Assembly: GCA_032622095.1 (NCBI GenBank)
Contig: CP136066.1
Coordinates: 185,974,716 to 186,038,715, forward strand
Direction: 5' to 3'
Origin: Siphonodentalium dalli
Lineage: Eukaryota; Mollusca; Scaphopoda; Gadilida; Siphonodentaliidae
Length of the DNA stretch: 64,000 bases
A program made the translations under genes and the position numbers. Of the stretch, positions 10,573 to 22,391 are shown piece by piece; position 1 is the first letter of the stretch, and every line of letters begins with the position of its first letter. Under the pieces are notes generated by a model, which saw only the letters and a program-made list of their open reading frames with translations, searched no databases and had not been told where the DNA came from.

Positions 10573-11938
10573 GGGGACATGCTTCTATTATGAAGGTTTG
10601 CTATCCCGAAGGTCCGCTATTCCGAAGGTTCTCTATTCCGAAGGTTTTTGTTATTTTTAGGTTAATTCTATATTTTAAAGTATTGAGACTAATTTGAGAG
10701 GGTTCATTTTCACAAAGATTCTTTATATGGAGTGTGCGCTCACATCCGAACTGATCATGCGCGCACACCGATACAGATACAGGAGGAAATAACTTAACTT
10801 AGAACATTAAATGTGATTTTGTTTTGTTTTCGCTGGTTTTCTTGAGATTTTATGTCATTACGTGGGCCCATACCTTTGAATTCTTGGCATATACTATGAA
10901 TGTTGTGGTATATATGGACCCTCCCGCATTGGGACATGACATAGGTTCAGTTGACTTAAGTGGTGTTCTGTGTGTGCTCCAATTTGGAGTTCATTATTTT
11001 AAGGGCCAAGTTTAGAATTTTATGGGTCCATACCTTTGAACTCTGGGCATATAATATAAATATTGGGGGGCATGGCTCTATTCCGAAGGTTCACTATCCC
11101 GAAGGTCCACTATTCCGAAATTTCTCTGAATGTTCGCTATTCCGAAGGTTCACCAATCCGAAGGTTCGTTATTCCGAAGGTTCTGTGTTCCAAAGATTTT
11201 TTTTATTTTAAGGTTAATTCTATATTCTAAAGTAACGAGAGGGTTCATTATCACGGGGGACATGCTTCTATTATGAAGGTTTGCTATCCCGAAGGTCCGC
11301 TATTCCGAAGGTTCTCTATTCCGAAGGTTTTTGTTATTTTTAGGTTAATTCTATATTTTAAAGTATTGAGACTAATTTGAGAGGGTTCATTTTCACAAAG
11401 ATTCTTTATATGGAGTGTGCGCTCACATCCGAACTGATCATGCGCGCACACCGATACAGATACAGGAGGAAATAACTTAACTTAGAACATTAAATGTGAT
11501 TTTGTTTTGTTTTCGCTGGTTTTCTTGAGATTTTATGTCATTACGTGGGCCCATACCTTTGAATTCTTGGCATATACTATGAATGTTGTGGTATATATGG
11601 ACCCTCCCGCATTGGGACATGACATAGGTTCAGTTGACTTAAGTGGTGTTCTGTGTGTGCTCCAATTTGGAGTTCATTATTTTAAGGGCCAAGTTTAGAA
11701 TTTTATGGGTCCATACCTTTGAACTCTGGGCATATAATATAAATATTGGGGGGCATGGCTCTATTCCGAAGGTTCACTATCCCGAAGGTCCACTATTCCG
11801 AAATTTCTCTGAATGTTCGCTATTCCGAAGGTTCACCAATCCGAAGGTTCGTTATTCCGAAGGTTCTGTGTTCCAAAGATTTTTTTTATTTTAAGGTTAA
11901 TTCTATATTCTAAAGTAACGAGAGGGTTCATTATCACG
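10573..11938. repeat. Tandem duplication of a 683-bp unit, essentially identical
   Basis: Unit 1 is about 10573-11255 and unit 2 about 11256-11938. Every compared block recurs at an offset of 683, including two small open frames (10824-11015 with 11507-11698; 10960-11211 with 11643-11894) whose translations are identical. The unit carries clusters of TTCCGAAGGTTC motifs. The lack of differences means a very recent duplication, or an assembly artefact. Confidence 0.95.
11071..11195. repeat. Short repeats of TATTCCGAAGGTTC
   Basis: Seven or so imperfect units of CTATTCCGAAGGTTC occur here and again 683 bp later. A smaller cluster lies at 10595-10640 and its duplicate at 11278-11325. Noncoding. 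Confidence 0.8.
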
Positions 11939-12281
11939 AAGATTCTTTTTATGAAGGAAATAACGTAAAACATTAAATGTGATTTTGTTTTGTTTTCGAG
12001 GGTTTTCTTGAGTTTAATGTCATTACGTATGACCTTATTTCTCATTACATATTCACGCCAAGGAGCCCACACAATTGCTATGTTACGATGCGATTTAATG
12101 TGATTATGTGTGACCTAATATCTCAATAATCTGAGGCAAGAGTACGCCTGCTAAAGGCGAATTATAACAGTTGGGGGTATAACGCTCAATAAATACTGGA
12201 GGCTATAACAAACTGCGCAGTAGAATATCGCTGAATGGACGAGTATGAGATGAGCCCAAATGCAATTGTGACTTTGTTTAA
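11939..12281. other. No gene recognised
   Basis: Continues AT-rich sequence related to the 683-bp unit (ATTAAATGTGATTTTGTTTTG recurs at about 11973). No supported frame. Confidence 0.4.
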
Positions 12282-12430
12282 AGGCCCACTTAATTTTCGA
12301 GTCATTAATTTTTTATAGTATATACGGTTTTAATAACAATTTATGCCATAAAATTTGAATAAACTACTATAATTCATCACCATTTGAAAGGCAGAATACT
12401 TCTATCTCCTAGTTTGAAACACCTTCAAAA
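12282..12430 (+). mobile_element. T6 MITE, left part only
   Basis: TTAA at 12278-12281, then AGGCCCACTTAATTTTCGAG, followed by the shared inner block ACGGTTTTAATAACAAT. The right terminus was not found. The full-length reference copy is 44559-44984. Confidence 0.7.
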
Positions 12431-12479
12431 TACCGCGTCGTATATCTAGCAATTAGCAACCAACATGTCCTCCTCGGCT

Positions 12480-13010
12480 TTCCATAGATTTCAACGTAAT
12501 TTGATACCTATGGGTATTTGTGTCGGGGAAGTGTTTTGAACTGGTCAAATCGTGACCCCGACCTGACCTTGACCTTTAAAACTGTCAATGCAAGGTCAAT
12601 TTGGGTAAAACGGACAAATTTCGGCGAAATTTGATACTAGGGATACTTTGGTCTGAGGAGAGTTTTGAACGGGTCAAATCGTGACCTCGGCCTGACCTTG
12701 ACCTTCAATATGGCCAATCAAAGGTCAACTCGGATAAAACGGATAGATTTCGACGAAATTTGATACCTATGGGTACTTTTGTCGGGGGGGGGGGGGTGTT
12801 TTGGACGGGTCAAATCATGACTCTGACCTTACCTTGACCTTCAAAATTGTTAATTAAAGGTCAAGTTGGGTAAAACGGACGGATTTCGACGAAATTTGAT
12901 ACCTATGGGTAGTTTTCTACGGGTGGGGGTGTTTTGGACTGGACAAATCATGACCCTGACCTGACCTTGACTTTCGAAATAGTCAATTGAAGGTCAAATC
13001 GCACCTTTCA
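12480..13010. repeat. Satellite, about 130-bp units rich in TGACCT
   Basis: Four diverged direct units, each with GGGTCAAATC, then a GACCTGACCTTGACCTT core, an AAAGGTCAA on the opposite strand, and AAATTTGATACCTATGGGTA. TGACCT is the nuclear-receptor half-site (AGGTCA on the other strand), here directly repeated without spacing. The poly-G at 12783-12795 is inside unit 3. Confidence 0.85.
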
Positions 13011-14072
13011 CCGGAAAGCAGATGTGAAACAGCCCGGGTGAAGTCGGGCCTATCAGCTTGTGTAATAAAGAAGACAGTTTGATGAAAGTAATGTATGCCA
13101 CGAGAAACGGGAAAACTTGAAATATGGAAGTACGCAAATTTCCCGCATAAAATTTGAAAGCTAGTTTATAGAATAATTGTATTATTATTTATATTTATGG
13201 CTAATAATACGATCTTGGTGGCGTTACCATTTCTGACTATGGTTTTCTTGTTGTCACATGCTGGTGAGAAAACTAGATCCTGTTCTGTCCCTTGCGAAGA
13301 TTTACCATGACTTATAAGTGTTTTAGATTCATACATATAGTTCATTCGTGGAACGAACGCAATCAATAACTAATAGGTGGAATTTAAGTGTAAATATATA
13401 TATGCCACTTGAGTACCAACCACTTGAAGCGCAAATAAAAATAGCAATGACAATTCATATCTTATGTTCAAATGTGTGTAAAATGTGTGCGCAGTTTACT
13501 GAAATTTTATTTTGCAGACCAGCATGAACAGTATTCGCGCACCTATTAGAATCAACTGAAGAGCAATAACTCTACTTTGACAGAAATGTTGGTTCTTCGG
13601 TCATATTAGACTGCCTGGTGAAAGAGTCATTTTCCGTAATTTTTAAATATAATTTGAAAATAATAATTGAGAACCTCATAAAGTCGCACATACTGTTCGC
13701 AACCTAAAGTTTTTTTTGAGTATATGGTTATTGTGTATCAATGAAAAGCGTATACAAATTCAGTTACAATTTTTTTTGTCGTTGACAAAAATGAAATATA
13801 AGATAATCCAATTCAATTAAATTGTTTATTCTCGTCACCTAAAGAGTACATATAGGTACATATATAATGTATTTACAATAATATTAGATCTGAAGGTGAG
13901 GAGCATTCATGTTTGGTCAAATTTCACCTCCTAATCACAAATATAACCAGCATTCAATGAGGACATATTGCGCCGTAACTTACAGCATTGTAGTGATCTA
14001 GAGGACATTAATTCAGTTAGCATCGGCCCCTTTAATAAAATTACACGAGAAGTGAAAATACTCATTTTCGAA
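13011..14072. other. No gene or clear element
   Basis: AT-rich. Contains a CAATTCAATTAAATTGTTTATTC motif at about 13810. The frames at 13166-13366 and 13931-14125 lack support. Confidence 0.4.
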
Positions 14073-14076
14073 TTAA

Positions 14077-14285
14077 CCCATGACTGGAGCTTCCTGAAAT
14101 TTTGCGAGAACCATACAGCTGCCAATGCATTCTCTTATATATGCGAGACTCCCATAGAGAGCCTCGCACATATAAGAGAATACATTGGTCTAACAATATT
14201 TACACTTGTAAGCCAGTGCATATATAAGAGAATGAACTGGCACATGGTATTTAATGCTGCATCAGAGCAGCTCTCGTCGTGAAAA
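14077..14285 (+). mobile_element. T3 MITE, diverged
   Basis: TTAA at 14073-14076, then CCCATGACTGGAGCTTCCTG. The hairpin at about 14120-14189 has the T3 version of the loop arms (CTCCC/GAGAG around CATA or similar). A second, degenerate hairpin arm lies at 14211-14245. The right end resembles the T3 copy at 42541 (TGCTGCATCAGAGCAGCTC). Confidence 0.7.
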
Positions 14286-15139
14286 GATCAAAGAAAAAGA
14301 TATTCCATTTTCTCAAGCTTATCCTGTTATAGTAGCACCCAATACGTATATTGGAAACCCGTTTGCCGAAAGAAAATAGGTTTTAAAATGTCAGTTATTT
14401 TTTGGCATTTTGCACGATGCATTTTATTTAATTTTCAGCGCGAAGAATGAGTGTCCGTCCTTTTTATCACAGTTTTTATACTAAAATAGCAAGATATACT
14501 ACGTGTGTCTACGTGAACCATGATAACTGATACGTCAGGTAAATTAAGAATAAAATGGAGTATCTAGAAATAGCCCTTTTCTCCTCACCTGATGTCCGAG
14601 AATAGAACAAACAATCGTGTTTACCTCGTTAATGAGGTGCTCAAAACACCACTCATGTTTCGCCATGTTAATTTGCCTGTCTATACGGCATTACCAAATG
14701 ATGGGCTCGTTAATGGCCAGTGTTTAACCAGTCTGTGTGCTTATCCAAACCACTAACATGTTCTACACATGGCAAATTTGTACAGCTAGAAAGATTCAAC
14801 AAACTGCGCAAATTCCACTTAAATAAGTCCCTCCTAATTAAGAGTTCCGAACAACAGCATCAAATAAACAATGCGCGAACCGCGGTGTGGCCTCTATAGT
14901 ACAGACTTGACATGCTGATGCTCATTTTATATGACGTAATCATGAATGAAACTCTTTCTGGTAATATACCCGCAGTTAAGAGATCTGAAATTGAAATTGA
15001 AATATATCAAACCTTACTACTACTACAGTCGACCTAACGTAATAAAACTTCATGAACTATTTAACTCTAGCTGTGCAAAAGCTATGAAAAAACTATCAAT
15101 ATTTATCAAAAAGGCGTGAGATAAACCACTCCTGAGGCT
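14286..15139. other. No gene recognised
   Basis: No long frame, splice pattern or inverted-repeat element seen. Ordinary intergenic sequence. Confidence 0.4.
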
Positions 15140-15425
15140 TAATAACGTGTTACTCATTTTGAGTCGATAATGTGCTGAAAATGAGAACATTTTAGTCACA
15201 TTATCGACTCATAAGTAGACGATTCTGAGCAGATTATGTGCGGACAATGACACAAATAACCCAACTCACGACTTTTAGGTGTACACTCTTTAACATGTGT
15301 TTTCACTGCGGTCCGCGCCATAACACGAAAACGGGAAAACGGATATGACTCCATTATATCTGCTTATTTATGAATAATATAATTACATTATGTACCTATT
15401 TCACATTACAGGTCGATAATGATAG
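15140..15425. repeat. Dispersed repeat J, copy 2
   Basis: Close match to 3250-3520, including GAGTCGATAATGTGCTGAAAA, GCGGACAATGACACAA, CCAACTCACGACTTTTAGG and ACATTATGTACCTATTTCACA-like blocks. Confidence 0.7.
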
Positions 15426-15491
15426 AGTTATCCGCGCGACTTCCGAGAAGGGACACACGTCGATTAACTTTTCCACCAAAAATGGTATATT

Positions 15492-15772
15492 CAGGGGCGC
15501 CGGAAGCATCCAAGGGCAGGGGGGGGCAGAGCCGCAAAAAAGGGCACTTTTCCGCAAAAAAAGGCATTTTCTCCGCAAACCCGGGAAAATAACCATAAAT
15601 TCATTGTGGCAAAAATCCCTATTTTAATGGTATTTGTCGGTTTTTATGGCCGTTTTGTGATAAAATTGACAAAAAATTAATATTCCTTGTGAAAGTCCTG
15701 CCCCCGCTCGCCCCCCTTGGTCCAGGGCAGGGGGTCAGCTGCCCCCTCTGTCCCCCTCTTCCGGCGCCCCTG
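15492..15772. mobile_element. hAT-type MITE with perfect 8-bp target duplication
   Basis: Termini CAGGGGCGCCGGAAG and CTTCCGGCGCCCCTG form an exact inverted repeat. The flanks are identical: GGTATATT at 15484-15491 and 15773-15780. An 8-bp duplication and CAGGG-type ends are typical of hAT elements. At 281 bp with no transposase it is non-autonomous. The 85-codon frame 15370-15627 runs through the element and is not a gene. Confidence 0.92.
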
Positions 15773-15780
15773 GGTATATT

Positions 15781-16865
15781 GTATCCGATATTAATTTATT
15801 AAAGTTACTCATAGTGACGAAGCCTCAAATTAACCCATGTATTCTCCCATTTAGTTAAAATGTGTACATCGGAAAGGTCTATTATTCATTTGGAGGGATG
15901 TTAAGGTGATAAAACAGACAACAGATAAATAAAAGTGCATAAGGAACCCTATTTATTGAGGGAAATGCTTAGATAATAAGTTCATTGTGGTCGTATGTTG
16001 AACTTACTATCGGAACATTTCCTATGGGATAACTACTCATCAGTGATGCTTTAGAATAGAAAGGGTTAACATTAATAATGGTTTCACCACGTTCCGGTGA
16101 TAAAATTAAAATAGCTTGATAAATCATGAAATTCGTATATGCGGACCAAATAAGCTTCGAGAGAGAAAAGCGCATTGAAATGGTAGAGACTACCCCCCTC
16201 AAAGAAAAGGGAATATCTTCTTCTTTTGTACATTATGTAACAATATTTTGTTGGATTTATCCTGATATTGTAACACCAATTTAAAGAACCTTTATGGAAA
16301 CTTCCAGTGGATTTATATCACTTCGGTTCGCGGTTTAAAACCTTTGTTGTTGTTGAGTGTCAGTCTGTTCTCTGTTCTCAATATACGTTCTATATGGACC
16401 TAAACGCGTTTTGTAAAACAGTCCGATATCGGACTATTTCCATGCGAAAAAACCCCACATTGGCATCATTTAAAGCCACATGGCGCTTTGGGCTCCAAAT
16501 ACACATACTGTTATTCGCTTTTGACTTTTTCTCACTATCGAAATAGGTCGATAAATATCTGAACTACCTTTCTACGAGCATTCTGTAACCCAAAAAGACG
16601 CATTGACGTGATGAAATATACAACTGTGAATTCGGTGTTTGGGTCCCAAACACAGTATACAGCCATGTGCACGACATGGAACAGAAAAGAGCGTTCCGTG
16701 GTGGTCTATTCCTGATATGTAGCATTAAAGAGCGTTTGTCTGACTTCTTGCGAAAAGTTGAAAACGGCTGAAAAATGGCCGTGACTTTGACAAGTGTTTT
16801 TCAGAGCACATGAAGCCGGTATATCGTATATTTATCGACCTATCGTATCCGTCACTTCAAATTAC
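15781..16865. other. No gene recognised
   Basis: Includes small overlapping frames at 15969-16202 (-) and 16307-16546 (+) with no recognisable domain, and AAAGAGCGTT motifs at about 16688 and 16724. Confidence 0.4.
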
Positions 16866-17610
16866 AGTTCAGTAGTATCTCTTGTATCAATCTACATAGT
16901 TTGATACCTGTATGTATAAGGTGATGGGAATAGAGAATTGAAATTGAGATAAAAACGGGACAGAAGCACACAAATTGTCTACTTAATTTGAGGCTTGCAG
17001 AATGATTTTCTTTAAAGTGTTAAACACTCGCTACTCCATGGAACAGCGGTCTGGCCTGGAACCTATAGTAGATCAATAGCAGTTCGATAGTATATCGTGT
17101 ATTAATATACCTATTTTGATACCGGAACGGGACATGGAAAAGCTCAAAATTGGTCTGCTTAATTTGAAGCATGAAGAATTATTTGCTTTAAAGTTTTAAA
17201 CACTCGCTAATCCATGGAACAACGGTCTGGCATGGCATCTGAATAGCAGTTCAACAGTATATATCTCTTGTATTAATCTACATAGTTTGAGATAAAAACG
17301 GGACAGAAGCACAAAATTTGTCTACTTAATTTGAGGCTTGCAGAATGATTTTCTTTAAATTGTTAAACACTCGCTACTTCAATGGGCAGCGGTCTGGCCT
17401 GGAACCTATAGTATATACATTGTATAAAGCAGTTCGATAGTATACCGTGTATTAATCTACCTATTTTGATACCGGAACGGGACATGGAAAGGCTCAAAAT
17501 TGGTCTGCTTAATTTGAGGCTTGCAGAATTATTTGCTTTAAAGTGTTAAACACTCGCTACGCCATGGAACAACTGGGTGGCCTGGCACATATAGACTCAA
17601 CGCAGCAGTT
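16866..17610. repeat. Tandem repeat of about 160-190 bp, 4 units
   Basis: Each unit contains AGCAGTTCGATAGTAT, a GGACATGGAAA or GGGACAGAAGC block, CTTAATTTGAGGCTTGCAGA, and GTTAAACACTCGCTAC followed by GGTCTGGCCTGG. Units differ by short indels. Noncoding. Confidence 0.85.
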
Positions 17611-20596
17611 CGATATCAATTCGCTGCAGGCCATCCGATTTCAATACCTCAAGTTCCCCTCTCAATCAGGTTGAGAAAAATGCACCGGAATAACACTGTT
17701 TGTAAAATGAGGGAATAATGATCGACGCGCTGGAATTAAACAGCATAAGTATAAAGCAGACGACCATAGCGCGCTCGCCAGCCATGTATAGCCCTCATTT
17801 AGAACCTCGTGGTTGTGAATGAAGTATGAACCCCAGGCTTAATCAAACATATAAAAAATCGAAAACTTGTCAAATGTATTGATCACAACAACGGAGAGAA
17901 TTACCTCCCCCGGGCAATAATTAGTTATTGTTAGATTCCGTTTTAGTCTGGGTTTGGTACAAAGGGAAATAATTGCGATTGGGGAGAAATATGGCGCAAT
18001 TATATTGTCGTATATATAATATTCTGATTGGCAACATGAAGATTGACGAATTTTCACCTCGCATTGGTCAGAATATTCCTGATTCCACACATGCAGCTGG
18101 CAACATTGTATGGCAAATTTAATGGTAAATGTTTTGCTGGAGACACACGTACCATACACGTAGTGGCTATGGTTTATATAGTAGGTACGGTGTCTCACGA
18201 TGGTCAGATGATGTAATTTAGTGGCAAGTGGTCATACAGCGTAATTACTATGCATGGCATATTTAGTCGATTTCATCGCGCGAGTCTATTGGAACCAATT
18301 GACCCGTTGCGGGGGTTGATCTCTACTCAACTCGCAGCGATATTGTATTGTTCTTATATACAGATATTGTTACATGCTCGCTCGAAATTTTGCTCGTTTG
18401 TGGCAATCTACAACATATAGGAGCTAAGCTCATTCACTCGCATGTAGTCCGTTTTATTGATATGAACGAAATGCATGTTGATATACTTGCATTTATTTCA
18501 TGCGTCAAATTTCGTTTTTGATTTTGTGGCGTTCAATTGTACGCATATTTCCATACATGTACAAAGTAAGACTGCGTGTTGATTAAAGATCAACCGCCTC
18601 GAGAAATTCACGGTTCATTGTTTGTTTGAACATATCTTATTGAACCCAGTCTACATGACTACATTTTATACTTTGAAAAATAGATCCTGAAAAAAATATA
18701 TGAGGTAATCAAAAGGGATGGGAGCACAAGTTATTCAATTTAGAGTATTGCTCCTCTCCCTTAACAATATTGAAACGCATTAATATTTATATTTTGTATT
18801 ATGTTTGGACTCAAAGTCAGCTTAGTAGCTAAAAATGGGGTCGAGATTGAGGGCGAGGTCTACAGTTGTGAGTGGACAAATATCAAGGAGGGGATGTAGG
18901 TCCTATGGCGAGCTGAGCCGAGACTTTAATATGGGGGAATACATGAAGATATAGGCTTATTGGGTCATTGTGTTCATGTAGATAAATCCGAGAGAGAATT
19001 GACAACGGCACTGGTATAGCTTGGTATAGACTCATTGTGCATGAAAATCGACGGGCGACATAACTAACTGTGGATAATAATTACGACGACCATTTGGCAC
19101 TAAAATGCACCATCATGCATGAGACAACACACCTACTATGCCATTGCTAGTATTGTACGTGGGTCTCCAGCCAATGTGTCTCACATTATTTTATCGTTTA
19201 TTAGAGCATTGAAATGATACGGATTATTGCACGATCGTTCTTGCATGCCAGATATATCTGAAGGCAATACTTTCGGACAAATTTCATTTGTATAACAACG
19301 TGTATAGCAACTTACATAGATATGACTCCACGTGTAGTAACGGTGAGGCATCTACGTACATTATATACGGGTGTCGTTCATATCCTAACACATTATATAA
19401 ACACTCTGTTATATCATAAGATGTAAGATGTCGATCTGTTGTGTTCTGAGATTTTAATATAACTGAACTGTAGAGAAGGAAGCAGAATGATATGTACATC
19501 CCCCTTTTCCCACAAACACTAAAAAGCTCTATTTTAGTCACAAAAGGCTGGAGTTAAAAATAACTCACTGACCTCGGCCGATATTGGCGCTTTCTAAACA
19601 AGAATCGTATAACTCTTACCGACACGAAATTGGTTCTTGGAGACATATATTGTTTCAAAAGACAAAAGGATTTCGAGTAGACATCGAAGAACTCCCTGGC
19701 CATAATTTTGGTTTCTGGGGTGGGGGCAAAACCATGTGAAAAAAAAACCCGTGGGTTCTTTACGGTTCTTATAGAGTGCATGTATATACAAGTTGCCGTA
19801 TTTTAACATTTATAAGTCGTGCTAGTGTTATTATTGGGTTTGGACTTTTGGGGTGGTGCTTTCTTATAAACACTCCATTTGATGCGCTGAATTGTAGTTT
19901 CTTGTCGTGCAATTGCAAATTGCATGAGTGCAATCATACATGCATGTAGATCTTTAAGATAATCTTCCTGGTGGCAGGAAGCAAATCTTAGCTGTGCTCA
20001 TGGATGTGTAATCTGTAATTATTCCCTACAACGGTAAGGTCAAGTTCCAATACATGGAGTCGCCCATACAGCAAACATCATGACATGTCAGTTATGTTTG
20101 AATTTAGTTCAGAATCAACACCACAATTAATCGTGTAGCGGTTTGGTCGGGCGAAGCTATCAAATTTACACAGAGGTTATATAGTTTGTGCATCAAATAT
20201 TGGCTCCCGGGCCTCTGTGGATATCAAAGTTGACGAAGCAATAACGAAAATCCAGCAGACAAATATACAGCGCTGTAAATCGCGGGACCTGCTGATGATG
20301 TTGCTACAGAAATTATGACCTACAGTGATTATTGCTATTATATATAAATATTTATAGAGCTACAACGAAAATTAGAGTCATCCCGATTCCAAATTTGTTT
20401 TTCGGACGGGTCTTGTGTATCATCAAACACGATATTGTGTCGCTCTGACTCCCTGTGGGTAAGTTATTGAATGTTCTTATTGCCTACAAACACTGTTGTA
20501 TCTCACAATAATCTATAGATTGTAGATTTATCTATATATGTACAGATCCCCCGTTTGCTATCATAATTCCATAACATATATGGAGGTGCGCCATAG
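17611..20596. other. About 3 kb without a recognised gene
   Basis: The longest frame is 17839-18198 (-), 119 codons, Cys-rich, with no motif I recognise. It has no repeats of itself in the window and no clear splice partners. A conserved exon cannot be excluded by eye, but none is evident. Confidence 0.4.
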
Positions 20597-20602
20597 TGTT
20601 AA

Positions 20603-20715
20603 CCATTCCATGACTGGAGCTTCCTGAAATATTGCGAAACCTCTGTGCCAATGCATTCTCTTATATGCTAGTCTCTCATAGGGAGCCTCGCATATATAAG
20701 AGAATGCATTGAATT
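20603..20715 (+). mobile_element. T3 MITE, truncated on the right
   Basis: TTAA at 20599-20602 followed by CCATTCCATGACTGGAGC. The hairpin at about 20647-20712 carries the T3 loop arms (TCTCTCATAGGGAG). The T3 right end is missing: the sequence passes directly into a T5 fragment. Confidence 0.75.
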
Positions 20716-20891
20716 TGAGCCATGTATTATTGCAAAAATACACTCACAATGTAAAACAACATGCTAAACCATTGCATCGTTCATAGAGCACATGAGAGTA
20801 TTTTTTTCATTCATTCATCGGTTGCATATATTCTGTTGAGTATAAAAGGATATGGACACATAATTAGCCGGATTTAGTGCACACTACCCCT
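20716..20891 (-). mobile_element. T5 MITE fragment
   Basis: The last about 175 bp match the right half of the full copy at 28158-28452 (GTTGCATATATTCTGTTGAG, GGCCGGATTTAGTG or similar, ACACTACCCCT) and end at TTAA 20892-20895. The left half was replaced by the T3 fragment. Confidence 0.75.
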
Positions 20892-20999
20892 TTAAAGGGA
20901 CAAAATGCCTTCCCAGTGCCTTATAAAAGTCGGCAAAAACATCACAACCAAGAAGAACATGAAGAAATTTATAAACTTTAAAATTTGTATATGCTATGA

Positions 21000-21176
21000 A
21001 ACACTCCGGCATGGTGATCAAATAGAAATGGAGAATAATCTTGTTCAAAGTAGTCATTTTTACAAATAGTATATCCAATGTTTTCTATGGAATGGTATGG
21101 TCGATTTGCTTCAAATTTTCGGCGATGTTAGTAGAATGCTACATTCCTTCACCTGAACAAGTACATAAAATGCCTT
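21000..21176. mobile_element. T8 MITE, internally deleted
   Basis: Keeps GAAACACTCC, GAGAATAATCTTGTTCAAAG and the terminal ACCTGAACAAGTACATAA part, but lacks about 190 bp of the middle compared with 51443-51809. Confidence 0.65.
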
Positions 21177-21947
21177 TAAAATTAATTATTTATTTTTCTC
21201 TAATAAAGAAATTCGCGTGTTGAGATCTTTGCTATGTTAACAAAACTGTTACATTGATTTATCAATAAAACACTGCTAATCGCATAGTAAATTCAAATAT
21301 TGTATATATAGTTCAATTATTATCCACGTAACTTTCGCCAGAAATAGCATATATCAGAAGGTTGATCCGGCCATTTTGGGTTAAACTTCTTGTAAACATG
21401 GTATTCGAAATATTATTTGAGAGGAATTATTATCTGAGAAAGAAGTCGTATTGGCTCGGAAGAAGGTGATCTAATTTAGAAAACATCGAACGAGCAGACT
21501 TCGCGAAACATGAATGCGGTGTCATCTCAGCGATTTCTAATAACAGGTTGAGCCAACAGAATTTAACCAATTATTTCACGTGGCATTCGTAATCTACGAA
21601 AAGTCAACAACGTGTCATGCGCGATAATAGAATTGAGGATTTCAGCCGAATGAGAATAATTTCAGTACATAACATCAGCTATCATACAGGGCTGTATTAG
21701 TACGTTAACACTATAAGTACGTTCTATTCAAAACACTAAATTTATTAATGCAAATGTTAACCAAATACTGTTTGAATGTTCTTTATTAGGTTTCATGCAC
21801 ACACCTGCAAATTTGTCTAGTATAATATACCCCATTCGCGTAATGAACTACTACTGAAAAGAATTTACGAATAGCTACGAGTAGCTTTAAATTTTTCGGA
21901 GGTTAAATTTTTTTTTCTCCGCAGAATTGACGACTATACAGGTCCGT
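21177..21947. other. No gene recognised
   Basis: AT-rich sequence without long frames or symmetrical elements. Confidence 0.4.
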
Positions 21948-21951
21948 TTAA

Positions 21952-22387
21952 AGGTACGGTTGGCCTTGGCGGTGGGTATCCTGTGAAAATATTTCCACCC
22001 GTCAAAAACCGCCACAAACAGAAAGAACATCAAAATGTAGACAGACTTTGTCCGTATACAAATAAGAAACAGTATGTTATTGTCAAATGTTTAACCATTG
22101 TTATGTAAGCAAAAGCATAAAAAGTTACTTTGTTGGTGAATTCCTTATATGGAACTAATAAAGAGCGTTTATGCCATTTGTGTGTGATTAGGCAGTAGCA
22201 TTGTGCTGTCCTCTGTAACCCAATCAGGCTCTTGCTTAGGTAAAATATAGTAGGTATTTATGATAACATGTTGCTTACGCGATGGTCATGGTATATATGA
22301 ACGAAACTGTATGCGTTTTAATGTTTTTCTGTTTACGGTGTTTGGAACAAATATGAATATTTTCGACAATTAAGGCCTCACGTGCCT
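21952..22387 (-). mobile_element. TTAA-flanked MITE family T4, copy 1
   Basis: TTAA at 21948-21951 and 22388-22391. Ends AGGTACGGTTGGCC and GGCCTCACGTGCCT. It is the reverse complement of the copy inside the 5' LTR (31740-32232), and a third copy lies at 61584-62305. Its inner part carries AATAAAGAGCGTTT. No coding frame. Confidence 0.88.
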
Positions 22388-22391
22388 TTAA

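Noticed and set aside
10824-11894. Two pairs of identical small proteins, considered as a duplicated gene
   Set aside because: Identity results from the 683-bp DNA duplication; the frames contain TTCCGAAGG repeats and no domain.
17839-18198. 119-codon Cys-rich minus-strand frame
   Set aside because: No recognisable motif, splice context or second copy; kept only as unassigned sequence.
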